This document shows, in pieces, positions 40,930 through 51,600 of a stretch of DNA of 64,000 nt (its first letter is position 1; the number at the start of each line of letters is the position of its first letter). The stretch comes from Marinobacter xestospongiae (GTDB taxonomy: Bacteria > Pseudomonadota > Gammaproteobacteria > Pseudomonadales > Oleiphilaceae): NCBI RefSeq assembly GCF_023156385.1, contig NZ_JAKZAK010000021.1:44436-108435 (forward strand), given 5' to 3'. The notes beneath the pieces are model-generated. The model saw nothing but the letters and a program-made list of their open reading frames with translations, was not told the origin of the DNA and did not search any database. The position numbers and the translations under genes were made by a program.

Positions 40930-41388
40930 ATGACACGTGTGTTGCTGCTCCTGTTTTTCGTAATCCTGACGGGCCAGGCCCAGGCCGAACCCGCCATTAC
41001 CCTCTCCGATGCCTCGGGTAGCCTGACGCTGGTGCGTTCCGAACTGGAGGCATTTCCCCAGACCGTCATCGAAACCGAAACGCCGTACTATGAGGGCAAG
41101 GTGACCTTTAGTGGTCCGTCCCTGCGTCGGGTGCTGGAAGCCCTTGGGGTTGAGGGGCATCAGGAGGTGACGTTCCGTGCCCTGAATGATTACAGCGTGA
41201 GCGGGTCAGTGAATTCTGTTCTGGATCTCGATGCGATCGTTGCCACCCGCCGTAATGGCGCAGCCATGTCAGTGCGCCAGCGTGGACCGTTCTGGATCAT
41301 GCTGCCTCTGACAGAACGTCCGGAGCTGGACGATCCCCAGTACCACCGTTATATGGTCTGGCAGCTTGCTGCCATCGAACTGAAGTAA
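40930..41388 (+). CDS. Small periplasmic protein, molybdopterin-oxidoreductase-like fold
   Basis: A 152-residue exported protein with signal peptide MTRVLLLLFFVILTGQAQA (cleavage after residue 19). The mature part (ITLSDASGSLTLVRSELEAFPQTVIET, VTFSGPSLRRVLEALGVEG, VTFRALNDYSVS, GPFWIMLPL) resembles small proteins related to the sulfite-oxidase molybdopterin-binding fold. It is too short to be a full enzyme, and no heme or molybdenum ligand cysteine is seen. It is the first gene of a three-gene operon, 6 bp before a membrane EAL protein. It may therefore be a periplasmic sensor for that protein (inference). Confidence 0.7.
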   Translation: MTRVLLLLFFVILTGQAQAEPAITLSDASGSLTLVRSELEAFPQTVIETETPYYEGKVTFSGPSLRRVLEALGVEGHQEVTFRALNDYSVSGSVNSVLDLDAIVATRRNGAAMSVRQRGPFWIMLPLTERPELDDPQYHRYMVWQLAAIELK

Positions 41389-41394
41389 GCGGCC

Positions 41395-43323
41395 ATGGGA
41401 TCCCGATCCGCTGCCCAGCGGGTATTCTCCCGGCCGGTGGTCGTCACCCTGTTTGTGGCTCTGGTGTTGCTGCTGGGGGCCAGTTTCCACACCTATCGCC
41501 AGGATCAGGAACTGCAGTCGGTGTCCCTGGCAGAGCTGCGCATGGCGTCCTGGAACCTGGCCCAGCTGGGCCATGAGGCGGATGAGTTTGGCCACGAGCT
41601 GAGATCCATGACCACCGTTGCCGCCGATCAGGATCAGCTGCTGCTGCAGTACGACATTCTCTGGAGCCGGTACGACTATCTGCTCCAGAGCCGGGAATCG
41701 GCACCGACCCGCAACCACAGCGACAACGAATCCAGGCTGCGTTCGCTGTTTAGCCAGTTGCGCGCCATGGAAACGCCGCTGATGGCCCTGGTCAGTGGCC
41801 AGCGTTCCGACTGGGACACGCTGACCATGCAATGGCAGCCGCAGCGTCTGGCGTTGCAACAGTTGGTGGTGGATAACTTCGTTGGCGATGAAACCGGCTT
41901 GCTGATGGATCAGGTGCAGGCATCGCGGGAGCGGCTGTCGCTGCTGTCAGTGCTGACCCTGGTTGTGGTGGCGGTGATCCTTTGCTATCTGGCGTTTGCG
42001 TTGATCTACATTCGCCGACAGTCCCGCATCGATCAGCAGACCGGGTTGCCAAACGCCAACTACCTCCAGGTGCTGCCGTCGGTGGACGTGGGGCAGGCGA
42101 TTATTGCCTGCGAAATCCGCGACTATCGGGTGGTGCTCAGTGAATACGGCACCGACTACGCCGCCGATCTGACCCATACCTTTATCGACCGACTGAAGGT
42201 GGGCCTGGAGCTGTACTCGTTTCAACTGGTCCAGCTGTCGCCATCGGAGTTCGTGATCTTTGTACACACGGGAGACACCGGACAGCTGGTGCGTCAGTTA
42301 CTTGCCAGTGTGCATTTTGACTGGATGGTGCACGATGCTGTGCTTCCGGTGCGTGGCATCTTCGGTATCGATCCCGCTGGCGCGGGTCCAACCCTGGACT
42401 GGCAGGATCGTTATCAGCAGGCCCAGCGGTGTCTGGCCCAGGCGGAGCGTCAGGGTCTGGATCACTGCATCAACAACCAGGACCTGCGCAAGCAGCTGAT
42501 GGAAGAACGGTTGGTGCATGCCGGCCTGGTTCGCTTCCTGGCGGACGAACCGTCATCGCTGTCGCTGTCGTTGGTGTATCAGCCCATTGTCAGCACCGGT
42601 AATATCAAGGACATCCGCGGCGCGGAAGTGCTGCTGCGGGCATGGCAGGAGGAACTGGGTCCGGTACCGCCCAACCGGGTGGTGGAACTGTGTGAGCGCT
42701 TCGGGCTCGGTCGCCAGCTGGGACGATGGCTGTTCCGTCAGGTCGCGATGGAAACCCGGCAGCTCTACACCGACCTTGGGTTTCAGGGCACCCTGTCGAT
42801 CAACCTCAACCCCGCGATGCTGGCCGACGAGCTGGAGACCGACGTGCGTTCGCTGCTGCTGGATGCGGGCATACCGGCGTCCTGCCTGTGCATGGAGATT
42901 ACCGAAGACAATGCCGCGCTGAATTTCGGCCGGATCAATGAGCTGATCCAGCACCTCTCACAGGCGGGGGTAGGCTTTGCACTGGACGATTTTGGGACCG
43001 GGCATTCCTCTCTGGAGTATGTGCGGGAGTTGAAGATTGACCGGTTGAAGATTGATCGCTGCTTCGTTCAGGGCATTGAGCACAGTGCGGCCAAGGCCCG
43101 GTTCCTGGGCTCCATCATTGCCATGGCGGAGCAGGGCTTCCTGAAGAGTGTGGTGGAAGGTGTGGAGAATGAGGCCCAGTGGAATCTGGTCCGGGCCATG
43201 GGTGGGTCGCTGGTGCAGGGATTCTTTGCCTACAAGCCCATGCTGTTCAGCGATTTCCTGGCTGAGATCCTGACACACTGGAGCACGGTTTCGACCGATC
43301 ACACGCTGGAGGTTAGCTCATGA
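41395..43323 (+). CDS. Membrane protein with degenerate GGDEF and EAL domain
   Basis: A 642-residue inner-membrane protein. TM1 is at about 13-34, a periplasmic helical sensor region at 35-178, TM2 at about 180-203, a degenerate GGDEF domain at 215-370 and an EAL domain at 385-630. The GGDEF signature is replaced by SPSEF, so cyclase activity is unlikely. The EAL domain has EVL in place of EAL but keeps LNLNP, MEITEDN, LDDFGTGHSSLEYV, KIDRCFV and VVEGVEN, so phosphodiesterase activity is plausible. It is overlapped by the next gene (ATGA at 43320-43323), which implies coupled translation and function. Confidence 0.85.
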   Translation: MGSRSAAQRVFSRPVVVTLFVALVLLLGASFHTYRQDQELQSVSLAELRMASWNLAQLGHEADEFGHELRSMTTVAADQDQLLLQYDILWSRYDYLLQSRESAPTRNHSDNESRLRSLFSQLRAMETPLMALVSGQRSDWDTLTMQWQPQRLALQQLVVDNFVGDETGLLMDQVQASRERLSLLSVLTLVVVAVILCYLAFALIYIRRQSRIDQQTGLPNANYLQVLPSVDVGQAIIACEIRDYRVVLSEYGTDYAADLTHTFIDRLKVGLELYSFQLVQLSPSEFVIFVHTGDTGQLVRQLLASVHFDWMVHDAVLPVRGIFGIDPAGAGPTLDWQDRYQQAQRCLAQAERQGLDHCINNQDLRKQLMEERLVHAGLVRFLADEPSSLSLSLVYQPIVSTGNIKDIRGAEVLLRAWQEELGPVPPNRVVELCERFGLGRQLGRWLFRQVAMETRQLYTDLGFQGTLSINLNPAMLADELETDVRSLLLDAGIPASCLCMEITEDNAALNFGRINELIQHLSQAGVGFALDDFGTGHSSLEYVRELKIDRLKIDRCFVQGIEHSAAKARFLGSIIAMAEQGFLKSVVEGVENEAQWNLVRAMGGSLVQGFFAYKPMLFSDFLAEILTHWSTVSTDHTLEVSS

Positions 43324-44102
43324 AGTGGCGTCATTCCCTGGGCTATAAAGCCGTGCTGGGTATTGGGCTGGTCGAGCTGACGATGCTGGCAGTGATGCTG
43401 TGGTCCATCTTCCAGTTCATCGAAACGTCGTTCTCCGGTGAAATCGACCGGCATGCCCGCTCCATCGTTGAAGTGTTTGCCGCCGTGGCCAGTGATGATG
43501 TGGTCGCTCGCAATGTGCCGGCGTTACGGCAGTACGCCGAGCAGATTGCTTCTACGCCGGGCACGGCCTTTGTGCGTATCACCGATTACCAGGGGGTATT
43601 GCTGGCTCAGGCCGGGGATTCCCAGGCGCTGTTACAGCCATTCCGGTCCTGGCAGCCTGGCGAGGCATTGCCGGATGTGTTCATGACCCGTCAGGACATC
43701 GGCAGGGCAGGCCTGGATTTTGGCGTCATTGAGGTGGGGCTGGACCTCACGGGTCAGAACGCGGCCCTGCTCGAGTTACGCCACAAGAGCCTGATGCTGG
43801 GACTGATCGAAATGACGCTGGCGGCGTTTATCTCCCTGTTATTGGGCTATTTCGTCGTCACCCGAATCGCGCGGATGGTCTCCCGGGTACGCGGAATGAC
43901 CGCCGCGGGCGAATCCATTGACCCGATTTCAGGCGATGAGCTCAATACCCTGGAAGCGGAGCTCGAACGGCTGGAACAGATGCTGCAGTGGCAGCGCCGA
44001 CAGCAGCGGGAACGCATCCATCAGCTGGAGACCATCAATGGCCATTGCCAGCGCAAACTGGCCAGCCAGAACCCATCCATCCTGCAGTCCCATGGCGGGT
44101 AG
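43320..44102 (+). CDS. Membrane protein with periplasmic sensor and HAMP-like linker, no output domain
   Basis: A 260-residue protein of two membrane helices (about 12-33 and 156-180) around a periplasmic domain of about 120 residues (AVASDDVVARNVPALRQYAEQIAS, FVRITDYQGVLLAQAG). A HAMP-like segment (VVTRIARMVSRVRGMTAAGESIDPISGDELNTLEAELERLEQ, given as its ends and centre) and a short coiled coil follow. It then stops: no kinase, GGDEF or methyl-accepting domain follows, and no frameshifted continuation is evident in the 177 bp downstream. It resembles the sensory half of a two-component or GGDEF protein. Probably it transmits a signal to the overlapping EAL protein. Confidence 0.75.
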   Translation: MKWRHSLGYKAVLGIGLVELTMLAVMLWSIFQFIETSFSGEIDRHARSIVEVFAAVASDDVVARNVPALRQYAEQIASTPGTAFVRITDYQGVLLAQAGDSQALLQPFRSWQPGEALPDVFMTRQDIGRAGLDFGVIEVGLDLTGQNAALLELRHKSLMLGLIEMTLAAFISLLLGYFVVTRIARMVSRVRGMTAAGESIDPISGDELNTLEAELERLEQMLQWQRRQQRERIHQLETINGHCQRKLASQNPSILQSHGG

Positions 44103-44279
44103 TCTGTCATCGAAATGTCATATTGATTCCTGATGCTTGCGCAATGAACGAATGCCGGCGAATCCACGGGCAAGTTGGAAATCCTCGTATATCCTTCATA
44201 CAAACACACACTTAGTCTTCGCACGCCAGCGTACCTCCGTTGTGCCAAGCCACGGCGATCTCTACAGGAGACTCCCTGA

Positions 44280-46247
44280 ATGAAGATAAAGACCAAGCTG
44301 CTGTCGGCCTTTCTGGCCACCACCCTGTTGCCGGTGCTGATCGTTTCGCTGATCACCATCAATAACGTGATTGAGCAGGCCGAAGCCGACTTCCTCAACA
44401 CCAGCACCACTGATATTTCCATCGTTGACCAATCGTTCGAGAACTTCTTCGATGTGATTGGCTACAACGTGTCGTTCATGGCCGAAGCCAGTGCGGTGAC
44501 CGACACCAATGCCGGACCGCTCACCAAATATTTTGGTGAGGGCCGTAAACCGTCCCAGGTGGCCCGCCAGAATGGCGGCCGTGAAGAGGCCATCTTCGAC
44601 CTGTTCAGCGCCATCGGCGACAACAACCCGATGCTGGGTTACGTCTACATGGGCGAGAAGGACGGCGGTTACCTGGAATGGCCCGGAACGGCTGATTACG
44701 GTGACTGGGACCCGCGCACCGAACCCTGGTTCGATATCGGCAAGCAGGCCAACTACCAGATCGCCCGCCGGGATGGCTACTACTGGGAGCCGGACGATGC
44801 CGTCTATGTGTCGGTGCTCAAGGGCTACCGCAACAGCCAGGGAGATTTCGGTGGCGTGGTGGCGATCGACGTGTCGCTGAAATCCCTGACCGACATGGTG
44901 CAGCAGATACGTCTGGGCGACAGTGGCTACCTGATCATCGTTGAGGGTAGCGGCAACATCCTGGTGGATGGCGGCAATCCGGAAAACAACTTCCAGTCGC
45001 TGACCGAACTGGAGGAAGACTACTTCGGCCTGATCGACGCCACCGAGTCCGGGGTGATTGAGTTCAGCATCGACGGCGTCGACTACATGGCCAATGTCTA
45101 TCATTCCGAGGCCCTGGGTTGGAAGTTCGTGGGCCTGATGGAGAAAGACGAGATCTTTGCCAGCGCCCGCGACGTGGGCATGACCACCGCCATCGTCAGC
45201 CTGGTGCTGGTGGTGCTGTTCGGGGTGTTGGGCCTGTACATCGCCAATCGCATTGTCACGCCGATCAACTCGGTGAAAGACAACCTCAAGACCATCGCCG
45301 AGGGCGAAGGCGATCTGACCACGCGGATTCCGGTGGCCAGCCGCGACGAGGCCGGCGAACTGGCGCAGTGGTTCAACCAGTTCATCGAGTCGACCCAGAC
45401 CATGATTCAGGACATCAAGTCCACTGCCCACGACATGGATGCGGTGTCGGCGGACACCAGTGGCAAATCGGCGGACCTGTCCGACAACGCCAGCCAGCAG
45501 CTGGGTTCCATTGAGCAGATTGTCACCGCGGTGACGGAGATGGCGGCGGCGGCCAACGAAGTGGCGAAGAACTGCGTGGACACCGCTTCGGTGTCGGAGA
45601 ACGGCATGGAGGCCACCAGTGCCGGCAAGGATGTGATCAACCGCAGTGCCGCCGGCGTGGAGGCCCTGGGGGAGAGCATCAAGTCGTCCAACTCGGTGAT
45701 CCTGGAGCTGGAGAAGGAAACCGGCAACATCAACAACATCCTCTCCACCATTCAGGACATTGCCGAACAGACCAACCTGCTGGCGCTCAATGCCGCCATT
45801 GAGGCGGCCCGGGCCGGTGAACAGGGACGGGGATTCGCGGTGGTGGCCGACGAAGTCCGCAGCCTGGCCCAACGCACCCAAAGCTCGACCGAGGAGATCA
45901 ACAAGATTCTCAGTCAGCTGGTGAACCGCACCAAGGACGTGTCCGCCAATATGGAGCGCAGTTCGCGCCAGTCCGAAGACGCGGTAGCGTTGACCGCCGA
46001 GGCGCTGCAGGCCTTTGACCGCATCGAAGAAGCGGTGGAGAAGATTCGCGACATGACCACCCAGACCGCCAGCGCGGCGGAAGAGCAGCACCTGGTGACG
46101 GAGGACATCAACCAGAACATCGTCAACATCAACGATTCCGCCAACCATGTCACCGGGGTGTCGCGGGAAGTGGCCGGGCTGAGTGCCCGCCAGGCCGAGC
46201 TCAATGCCCGCCTGACCCAGCTGGTGGCCCGCTTCAAGACCGAATAG
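44280..46247 (+). CDS. Methyl-accepting chemotaxis protein (dCache type)
   Basis: A 655-residue chemoreceptor. TM1 is at about 8-30. A long periplasmic double-Cache-like domain (about 35-285) includes [43 protein letters not shown] and [21 protein letters not shown]2 is at about 297-320 ([20 protein letters not shown]), then comes HAMP. The signalling hairpin tip [20 protein letters not shown] is intact. Ligands of this type are often amino acids or small metabolites; not assignable here. AGGAG precedes the ATG. It implies a motile cell; chemotaxis kinase genes are elsewhere. Confidence 0.95.
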   Translation: MKIKTKLLSAFLATTLLPVLIVSLITINNVIEQAEADFLNTSTTDISIVDQSFENFFDVIGYNVSFMAEASAVTDTNAGPLTKYFGEGRKPSQVARQNGGREEAIFDLFSAIGDNNPMLGYVYMGEKDGGYLEWPGTADYGDWDPRTEPWFDIGKQANYQIARRDGYYWEPDDAVYVSVLKGYRNSQGDFGGVVAIDVSLKSLTDMVQQIRLGDSGYLIIVEGSGNILVDGGNPENNFQSLTELEEDYFGLIDATESGVIEFSIDGVDYMANVYHSEALGWKFVGLMEKDEIFASARDVGMTTAIVSLVLVVLFGVLGLYIANRIVTPINSVKDNLKTIAEGEGDLTTRIPVASRDEAGELAQWFNQFIESTQTMIQDIKSTAHDMDAVSADTSGKSADLSDNASQQLGSIEQIVTAVTEMAAAANEVAKNCVDTASVSENGMEATSAGKDVINRSAAGVEALGESIKSSNSVILELEKETGNINNILSTIQDIAEQTNLLALNAAIEAARAGEQGRGFAVVADEVRSLAQRTQSSTEEINKILSQLVNRTKDVSANMERSSRQSEDAVALTAEALQAFDRIEEAVEKIRDMTTQTASAAEEQHLVTEDINQNIVNINDSANHVTGVSREVAGLSARQAELNARLTQLVARFKTE

Positions 46248-46265
46248 GGAAACAGCTATGCGGGC

Positions 46266-48452
46266 TCAGGCCGAGTGCCGGGCCCGCGACTTGCCATTGA
46301 GGTTGGTCGCCAGCCAGACGTCCATGGGTTGGGGCTTGCTGAAGTAGTAGCCCTGCACCACGGTGTTGGGGTAGTGCTTGAGGTATTGCCACTGCTCCTC
46401 GGTTTCCACCCCTTCCACCACCGTGCGCAGGTTCAGTTCCGCCGCCATGTTGTGGATCATGGAGACGATGGCGCGTCCGCTCTGGTTACCGCCGATGTCC
46501 TGGGTGAAGGAACGGTCGATCTTGAGTTCCTGGATGGGCAGGTGCTGCAGGTAGCTGAGGCTGGAATAGCCGGTACCGAAGTCGTCAATGGACACCTCAA
46601 TGCCCAGGCCCGCCAGCGCCCGTAGTTTGCTCACCAGCAACCGCAGCTCTTGCACCATCACGCTCTCGGTGAGTTCCAGGGTCAGGTGATGACCGCTGAG
46701 GCGGTGGTGGTGCAGGCCGGTGATCAGGTGGGAAACGAAATCCTCCCGCGCAAAGTGGTCGGCACTGATATTGATGGCGAAGCGCAGGTCCCCCAGTTCA
46801 CCCTGGTGCTGGTGGATCATCTCCAGCATCTGGTCAATGACCCAGCGGTCCAGCGTAGTGATGAAACCGGTGGACTCCGCCAGTGGAATGAAGGTGGTGG
46901 GGGATACCAGCCCCCGATCCGGGTGTTCCCAGCGTAGCAGGGTTTCTGCGCCCACCAGCTTGCCGTCGGTGTCGCACTGCGATTGCAGGTAGATCCGCAA
47001 TTCGCCGTTACCGACCGCATGGCGCAGGGCCTGGGCGGTGTAGAACCGCTCCATGGCATCCAGCCCCATGCGCTCGCTGAAGAACACGATGGAGCCGGCC
47101 TGTTCCAGTTTGGCCTTGTGGTGGGCGGTTTCGGCGTTGCGCAGGGCATCCGCCGCCCGCTCCGAGGTGGTGCCCGGCAGCAGGGTGATGCCGACCGTCA
47201 CACTGAGGGAAATGTCCTGGTTTTCGATGGTCAGGGAGCGGGCCATGGCTTCCTGCAGTTCGGTGGCCACTTCCAGTGCCCGGTTGGCCTTCTGGGTCTT
47301 GCTGGCATGGCTCGGTGGCAGCAGCACCGCAAACTTGTCGCCGTCGATACGGGCAATGGTCTCACCATTGCACATCAACTGGCTGAGGCGGTCAGCAAAG
47401 GCACGGAGCACCCGATCGCCCACCTCCAGGCCCATGGATTCGTTGATGGCCTTGAAGCGGTCGATGTCGAGGATCATCACCGCGGAGGTCAACTGGCTGG
47501 TCTGGCACATCTGCATGGCGGTTTCCAGCCGCTCCAGCATCAGCAGGCGGTTGGGCAGGGCGGTCAGGGCGTCGTACCAGGTGAGGAAATCGATGGTGCT
47601 CTGTTTCTGCTTGGTGGCGGAAATGTCGCTGAACACCGAGACGTAATGGGTCACCCCTTCGGCGGGATTGGACACCGCGTGGATGGTGCGCAGCTCCGGA
47701 TAGGTTTCGCCGTTGTGGCGACGGTTGATCAGCTCCCCCTGCCAGTGACCGGTCTTGCGCACCCGCTCCCACACCTCGGCGGAGAACTCCGAGCGCTTCA
47801 GCGATTGTCGCAGGGTATCCTGGTCCTTATCGACCACGTCTTCCGGGGCGTAACCGGTGATCCGGGTAAACGCCGGATTCACAGCACGAATACACCCCTC
47901 GCCATCGGTGACGGTGATGCCTTCCATCGCCTGATCGAACACCGCGTCCATCAGCAGCATCTGCGGATTGAGCGTTTTACTGGCAGTACTGACGTGCTCC
48001 ATCTCCTGGGCGATGGAGGCGTCCAGCCGGGAGGCAGTATAGCTGAGACGGTCCATCATGCCGTGCACTGACAGGTGGGAGCGGATGCGGGCCAGCACCA
48101 CGGCCCGATCAAAGGGTTTGTGAATGTAGTCAACCGCGCCCATCTCGAAGCCGCGCTGCTCCGACGCGCTGTCGGTAGCGGCGGTCACGAAGATGATGGG
48201 GATGCGGTTCCACTCCTGGTGCTGCTTCAGGGTCTGGCAGACTTCGTAACCGTCCATGCCGGGCATCATCACGTCCAGCAGGATCAGGTCGGGAAGGGTG
48301 TCGTTCTCAAGGAACTGCAGGGCGCCGGCGCCGCTGGTGGCGATGGCGATCTCATAATCAAAACGCAGGGCTTCGGCGAGTACACGAAGGTTGTTGGGCT
48401 CGTCATCAACCAACAGCAACAGCGGTTTTTGCAACAGCGTCTTCCGATCCAT
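46266..48452 (-). CDS. Response regulator with REC-PAS-GGDEF-EAL domains
   Basis: A 728-residue cytoplasmic regulator of cyclic-di-GMP. REC (about 8-127) has DDEP and the phospho-acceptor Asp60 in LLDVMMPGMDGYEV. A PAS domain (about 170-280) has GCIRAVNPAFTRITGY. The GGDEF domain (about 290-455) has DGDKF in place of GGDEF and is probably inactive. The EAL domain (about 470-715) keeps ETLLRWEHP, FAINIS, LTESVM, DDFGTGYSSLSYLQ and VVEGVETEEQW. Net phosphodiesterase is likely. The hybrid kinase upstream on the same strand, 148 bp away, is the obvious phosphodonor (inferred). Confidence 0.93.
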   Translation of the reverse strand: MDRKTLLQKPLLLLVDDEPNNLRVLAEALRFDYEIAIATSGAGALQFLENDTLPDLILLDVMMPGMDGYEVCQTLKQHQEWNRIPIIFVTAATDSASEQRGFEMGAVDYIHKPFDRAVVLARIRSHLSVHGMMDRLSYTASRLDASIAQEMEHVSTASKTLNPQMLLMDAVFDQAMEGITVTDGEGCIRAVNPAFTRITGYAPEDVVDKDQDTLRQSLKRSEFSAEVWERVRKTGHWQGELINRRHNGETYPELRTIHAVSNPAEGVTHYVSVFSDISATKQKQSTIDFLTWYDALTALPNRLLMLERLETAMQMCQTSQLTSAVMILDIDRFKAINESMGLEVGDRVLRAFADRLSQLMCNGETIARIDGDKFAVLLPPSHASKTQKANRALEVATELQEAMARSLTIENQDISLSVTVGITLLPGTTSERAADALRNAETAHHKAKLEQAGSIVFFSERMGLDAMERFYTAQALRHAVGNGELRIYLQSQCDTDGKLVGAETLLRWEHPDRGLVSPTTFIPLAESTGFITTLDRWVIDQMLEMIHQHQGELGDLRFAINISADHFAREDFVSHLITGLHHHRLSGHHLTLELTESVMVQELRLLVSKLRALAGLGIEVSIDDFGTGYSSLSYLQHLPIQELKIDRSFTQDIGGNQSGRAIVSMIHNMAAELNLRTVVEGVETEEQWQYLKHYPNTVVQGYYFSKPQPMDVWLATNLNGKSRARHSA

Positions 48453-48600
48453 GGATGCACTCTCCTGAGAGACGTCCTGGTCCTTCCGTAGGGAGCCCCT
48501 GAACCGATCTGAAGAGGTATCGGGGGGTCAGAAGCTCATTGAATGTGACTCGTTTCAGTGTAGAACGCCTTAGACTAATTCCAAGCCAGTTGGCGAAAGT

Positions 48601-51600
48601 TCACACGATTTGACGTTCGATTTCCGACAGCGTCACCATCGCCGACTGGTAGCGGAATTCGTCCAGCTCCATCAGCAGGGTGCGGAAGCGCTCACCGAGG
48701 TCCGGGTGATTGACGTAGTTGCGCAGTCGGTCAATGTCCTCCTGGGACGGCAGCCGGGAGCGGGCAATGGTTTCCTGGATCGCCTGCAGCTCCTGCTGGA
48801 TCGCGCCGGTTTCGGCCGCTTGGCCATCCTCTTTCGAATTGGCCTTGGTTGGTGGCTCCTGCTCTGCGAGCCAGTCGGCGATTTCGGTGACTGCCTGCTC
48901 CAGCGCCTGCCTCAGTGAGTCTAGCTCAACCTGCTCGCCCTCTTTGAACTGTTTCTCGGCGGATTCGGCCAACTGAGAGAGTTCGTACAGTCCAAGGGTG
49001 GCAGCGGACCCCTTGAGGGTGTGAAGGAACTGGTGCAGGGGCTTGCGGTCCTCACCCTCGGCCGGCAGCTGTGGACAGCCGGACCGGTACTGCCGCACAA
49101 AGCTCTGCAGCAGCCGCAATACCAGCTCCTGGTCGCCCTGGAAGCGGGTAAGGATTTCCTGCTCACTGAACTGCAGGGCACCGGGCAGACCAATGCGGGT
49201 ATCCGGATCGATATCCGGCAGCATCGGGGTCACCGCGGTCTGGCCGTCGCGGTTGAGCCAATGGCACAGCACCGAGGTCACCACCTGGAAATCCAGCGGC
49301 TTGCCGATGTGGTCATTCATGCCGGCCGCCTTGGCCTGTTTGACGTCTTCCTCGAACACCGCGGCGGTCATCGCCACCACCGGCAGGTCGTAGTAGGCGT
49401 ACTGCTCGCGGATCTTGCGGGTGGCTTCATAGCCGTCCATGTCCGGCATGTGGAGGTCCATCAGCACCAGGTCGTAGTGCTGGTGTTCAAGGTACTCCAG
49501 CGCCTCGATGCCGTTGCCAGCGGTGTCCGCGGAGAGCCCCAGCTTGGCGAGCATGGACAGCGCCACTTCCTGGTTCAGCTCGTTGTCCTCCACCAGCAGG
49601 ATGCGGCTGCCGGCTACCAGCGACTGCAGGGTGCCCAGGTCGGGCACCACGATACCGGGGCGGCTGTCGTTGTGGTCGCTGCGGCCAAAAGTGTGCACGC
49701 CATTGAGGCTGTTGAACAGCGCAGACGGTGTCACGGGTTTGGTCAGAACCGAGGGGTGGTCGTCATCCTGGCGGACCTCTCGCTCCAGTGCCTGCAGCAG
49801 GTCTTCCTGTTTATGGGCAGTAACCATGATCACCATCGGGTGGATGTTGGAGCCGGTGGTGCGGGCGTACTCCTGCAGGCTGTTGTAGAGCCAGACTCCG
49901 TCCTTACCAGGTAGTATCCAGTCCACCAGCAGGGTGTCGTACTGTTCATGGGTATCCAGTGCGCGCAGGTAGCGGGCCAGACCATCCTCCGCGGTACGGG
50001 CGTGATCGCAATGCACCGACCAGGTATTGAGGTAGGACAACATCAACTGGGCGGTGGCGTCGTTGTCTTCCACCAGCAGCACCCGCCGTACCCGCAGCTG
50101 GTGGTTCTGCCAGGCCGGTTCGGTGGTTTCCACCTGCATTGGCAGGGTGAAATGGAACTCACTGCCCTCGTCCGGCTTGCTGGCCACCGAGATATCCCCC
50201 CCCATTAACCGCACCAGGCTCTTGCATATCGCCAGCCCCAGGCCGGAACCACCGTACTTGCGGGTGGTGGAGGTGTCGGCCTGGTCAAAGGCCTCAAAAA
50301 GATCGGCCTGTTTTCCCGGTGGAATGCCAATGCCGGTGTCCCTCACCGAAAAGCGGACATGGTTGACCTGGTTGCCCGGTTTTTCCAGGCGCACCGCCAG
50401 TTCCACGGTGCCACTCTCGGTGAATTTCAGGGCATTGCCGAGCAGATTGTTGAGCACCTGGCCCAGCCGGTGGTCGTCACCAATCACGGTGCGGGGCAGG
50501 GCCGGGTCAATCCACACCAGCAGTTCCAGCCCCTTCTTGGAGAAGCCCAGCTCGAACAGTTGCACCGATTTGCGGATCACCTGCTCGATGGAAAACGGCT
50601 CCTCCACCACGTTGAGTTTGCCGGCTTCCAGCTTGGACAGGTCGAGGATGTCGTTCAGCACCTGTAGCAGGGCGTTACCGGCGCCGGAGATCTTGTTGAC
50701 GTAGTCCTGCTGCCGAGTATTGAGGCCGGAATCTGCTAACACCGTCAGCAGCCCTAGGATGGCGTTCATTGGGGTGCGGATTTCGTGACTCATGTTGGCC
50801 AGGAAGGCGCTCTTGACCCGGGCGGCGTTCTCGGCGCTTTCGGTACGGTGTTTGAGGGCGGTATTCAGGGCGCTGAGGGTTTCCCGCGCCTGGGCAGTCT
50901 CGGATATGTCGGTCACCAGGGAGATAAAGCCCTTGCACAGGCCCACCGGATTGAACAGCGGCAGCAGGTTAAGCAGCACCGTGCGGGAGCCCTGGCGGGT
51001 GGCCAGTACCAGCTCCACCGCCTGTTTATCCCCCTGCAGAACTGCATCCACCTGGGGCTGGCATTTGCGGTAGGTTTCGCCGCCAAGCACCCCGTGCAGG
51101 GTCATGCCCTTCATGGTCTCCGGGTCCAGGTCGAGCCACTTGCGGTGGGTACCATTGGCGTACTCGCAGCGTTCGCTGGTGTCCCAGAATGCCACCAGGC
51201 CGGGCAGGGCGTTGGTGAGGGCGGTGATGAACTGGTTGCTGTCGGTTAGCTCTTCCGCCTTTTGGGTAAGGCGGTTGCGGAGTTGGGTGGCCTGCTGCAG
51301 GCGGCGGTAGAACAAGACTGACAGCAGTGAGAACAGCGCCAGCAGGATGATGAACACAAGGGCGGCCTGCTGCAGGGCGTTCTGGTGGTAGCCGGCCAGT
51401 ATGTCGACGGATTCCCGTAGTAACAGAGACAGGGTGGGCGCCTGTCGTACCGTGGTGCCCTTGCGACCCCGGGCATCGGGGGTGATGTGGCTCAGATACC
51501 AGTGACCGGAATCCAGCTCCAGATCGCTGTCGGTGCCTGCCGTCAGTGCCTGCCACAGCGCCGGGTTGGTCTGGGCGACGGTGTTGTCGTGGTTACGGAA

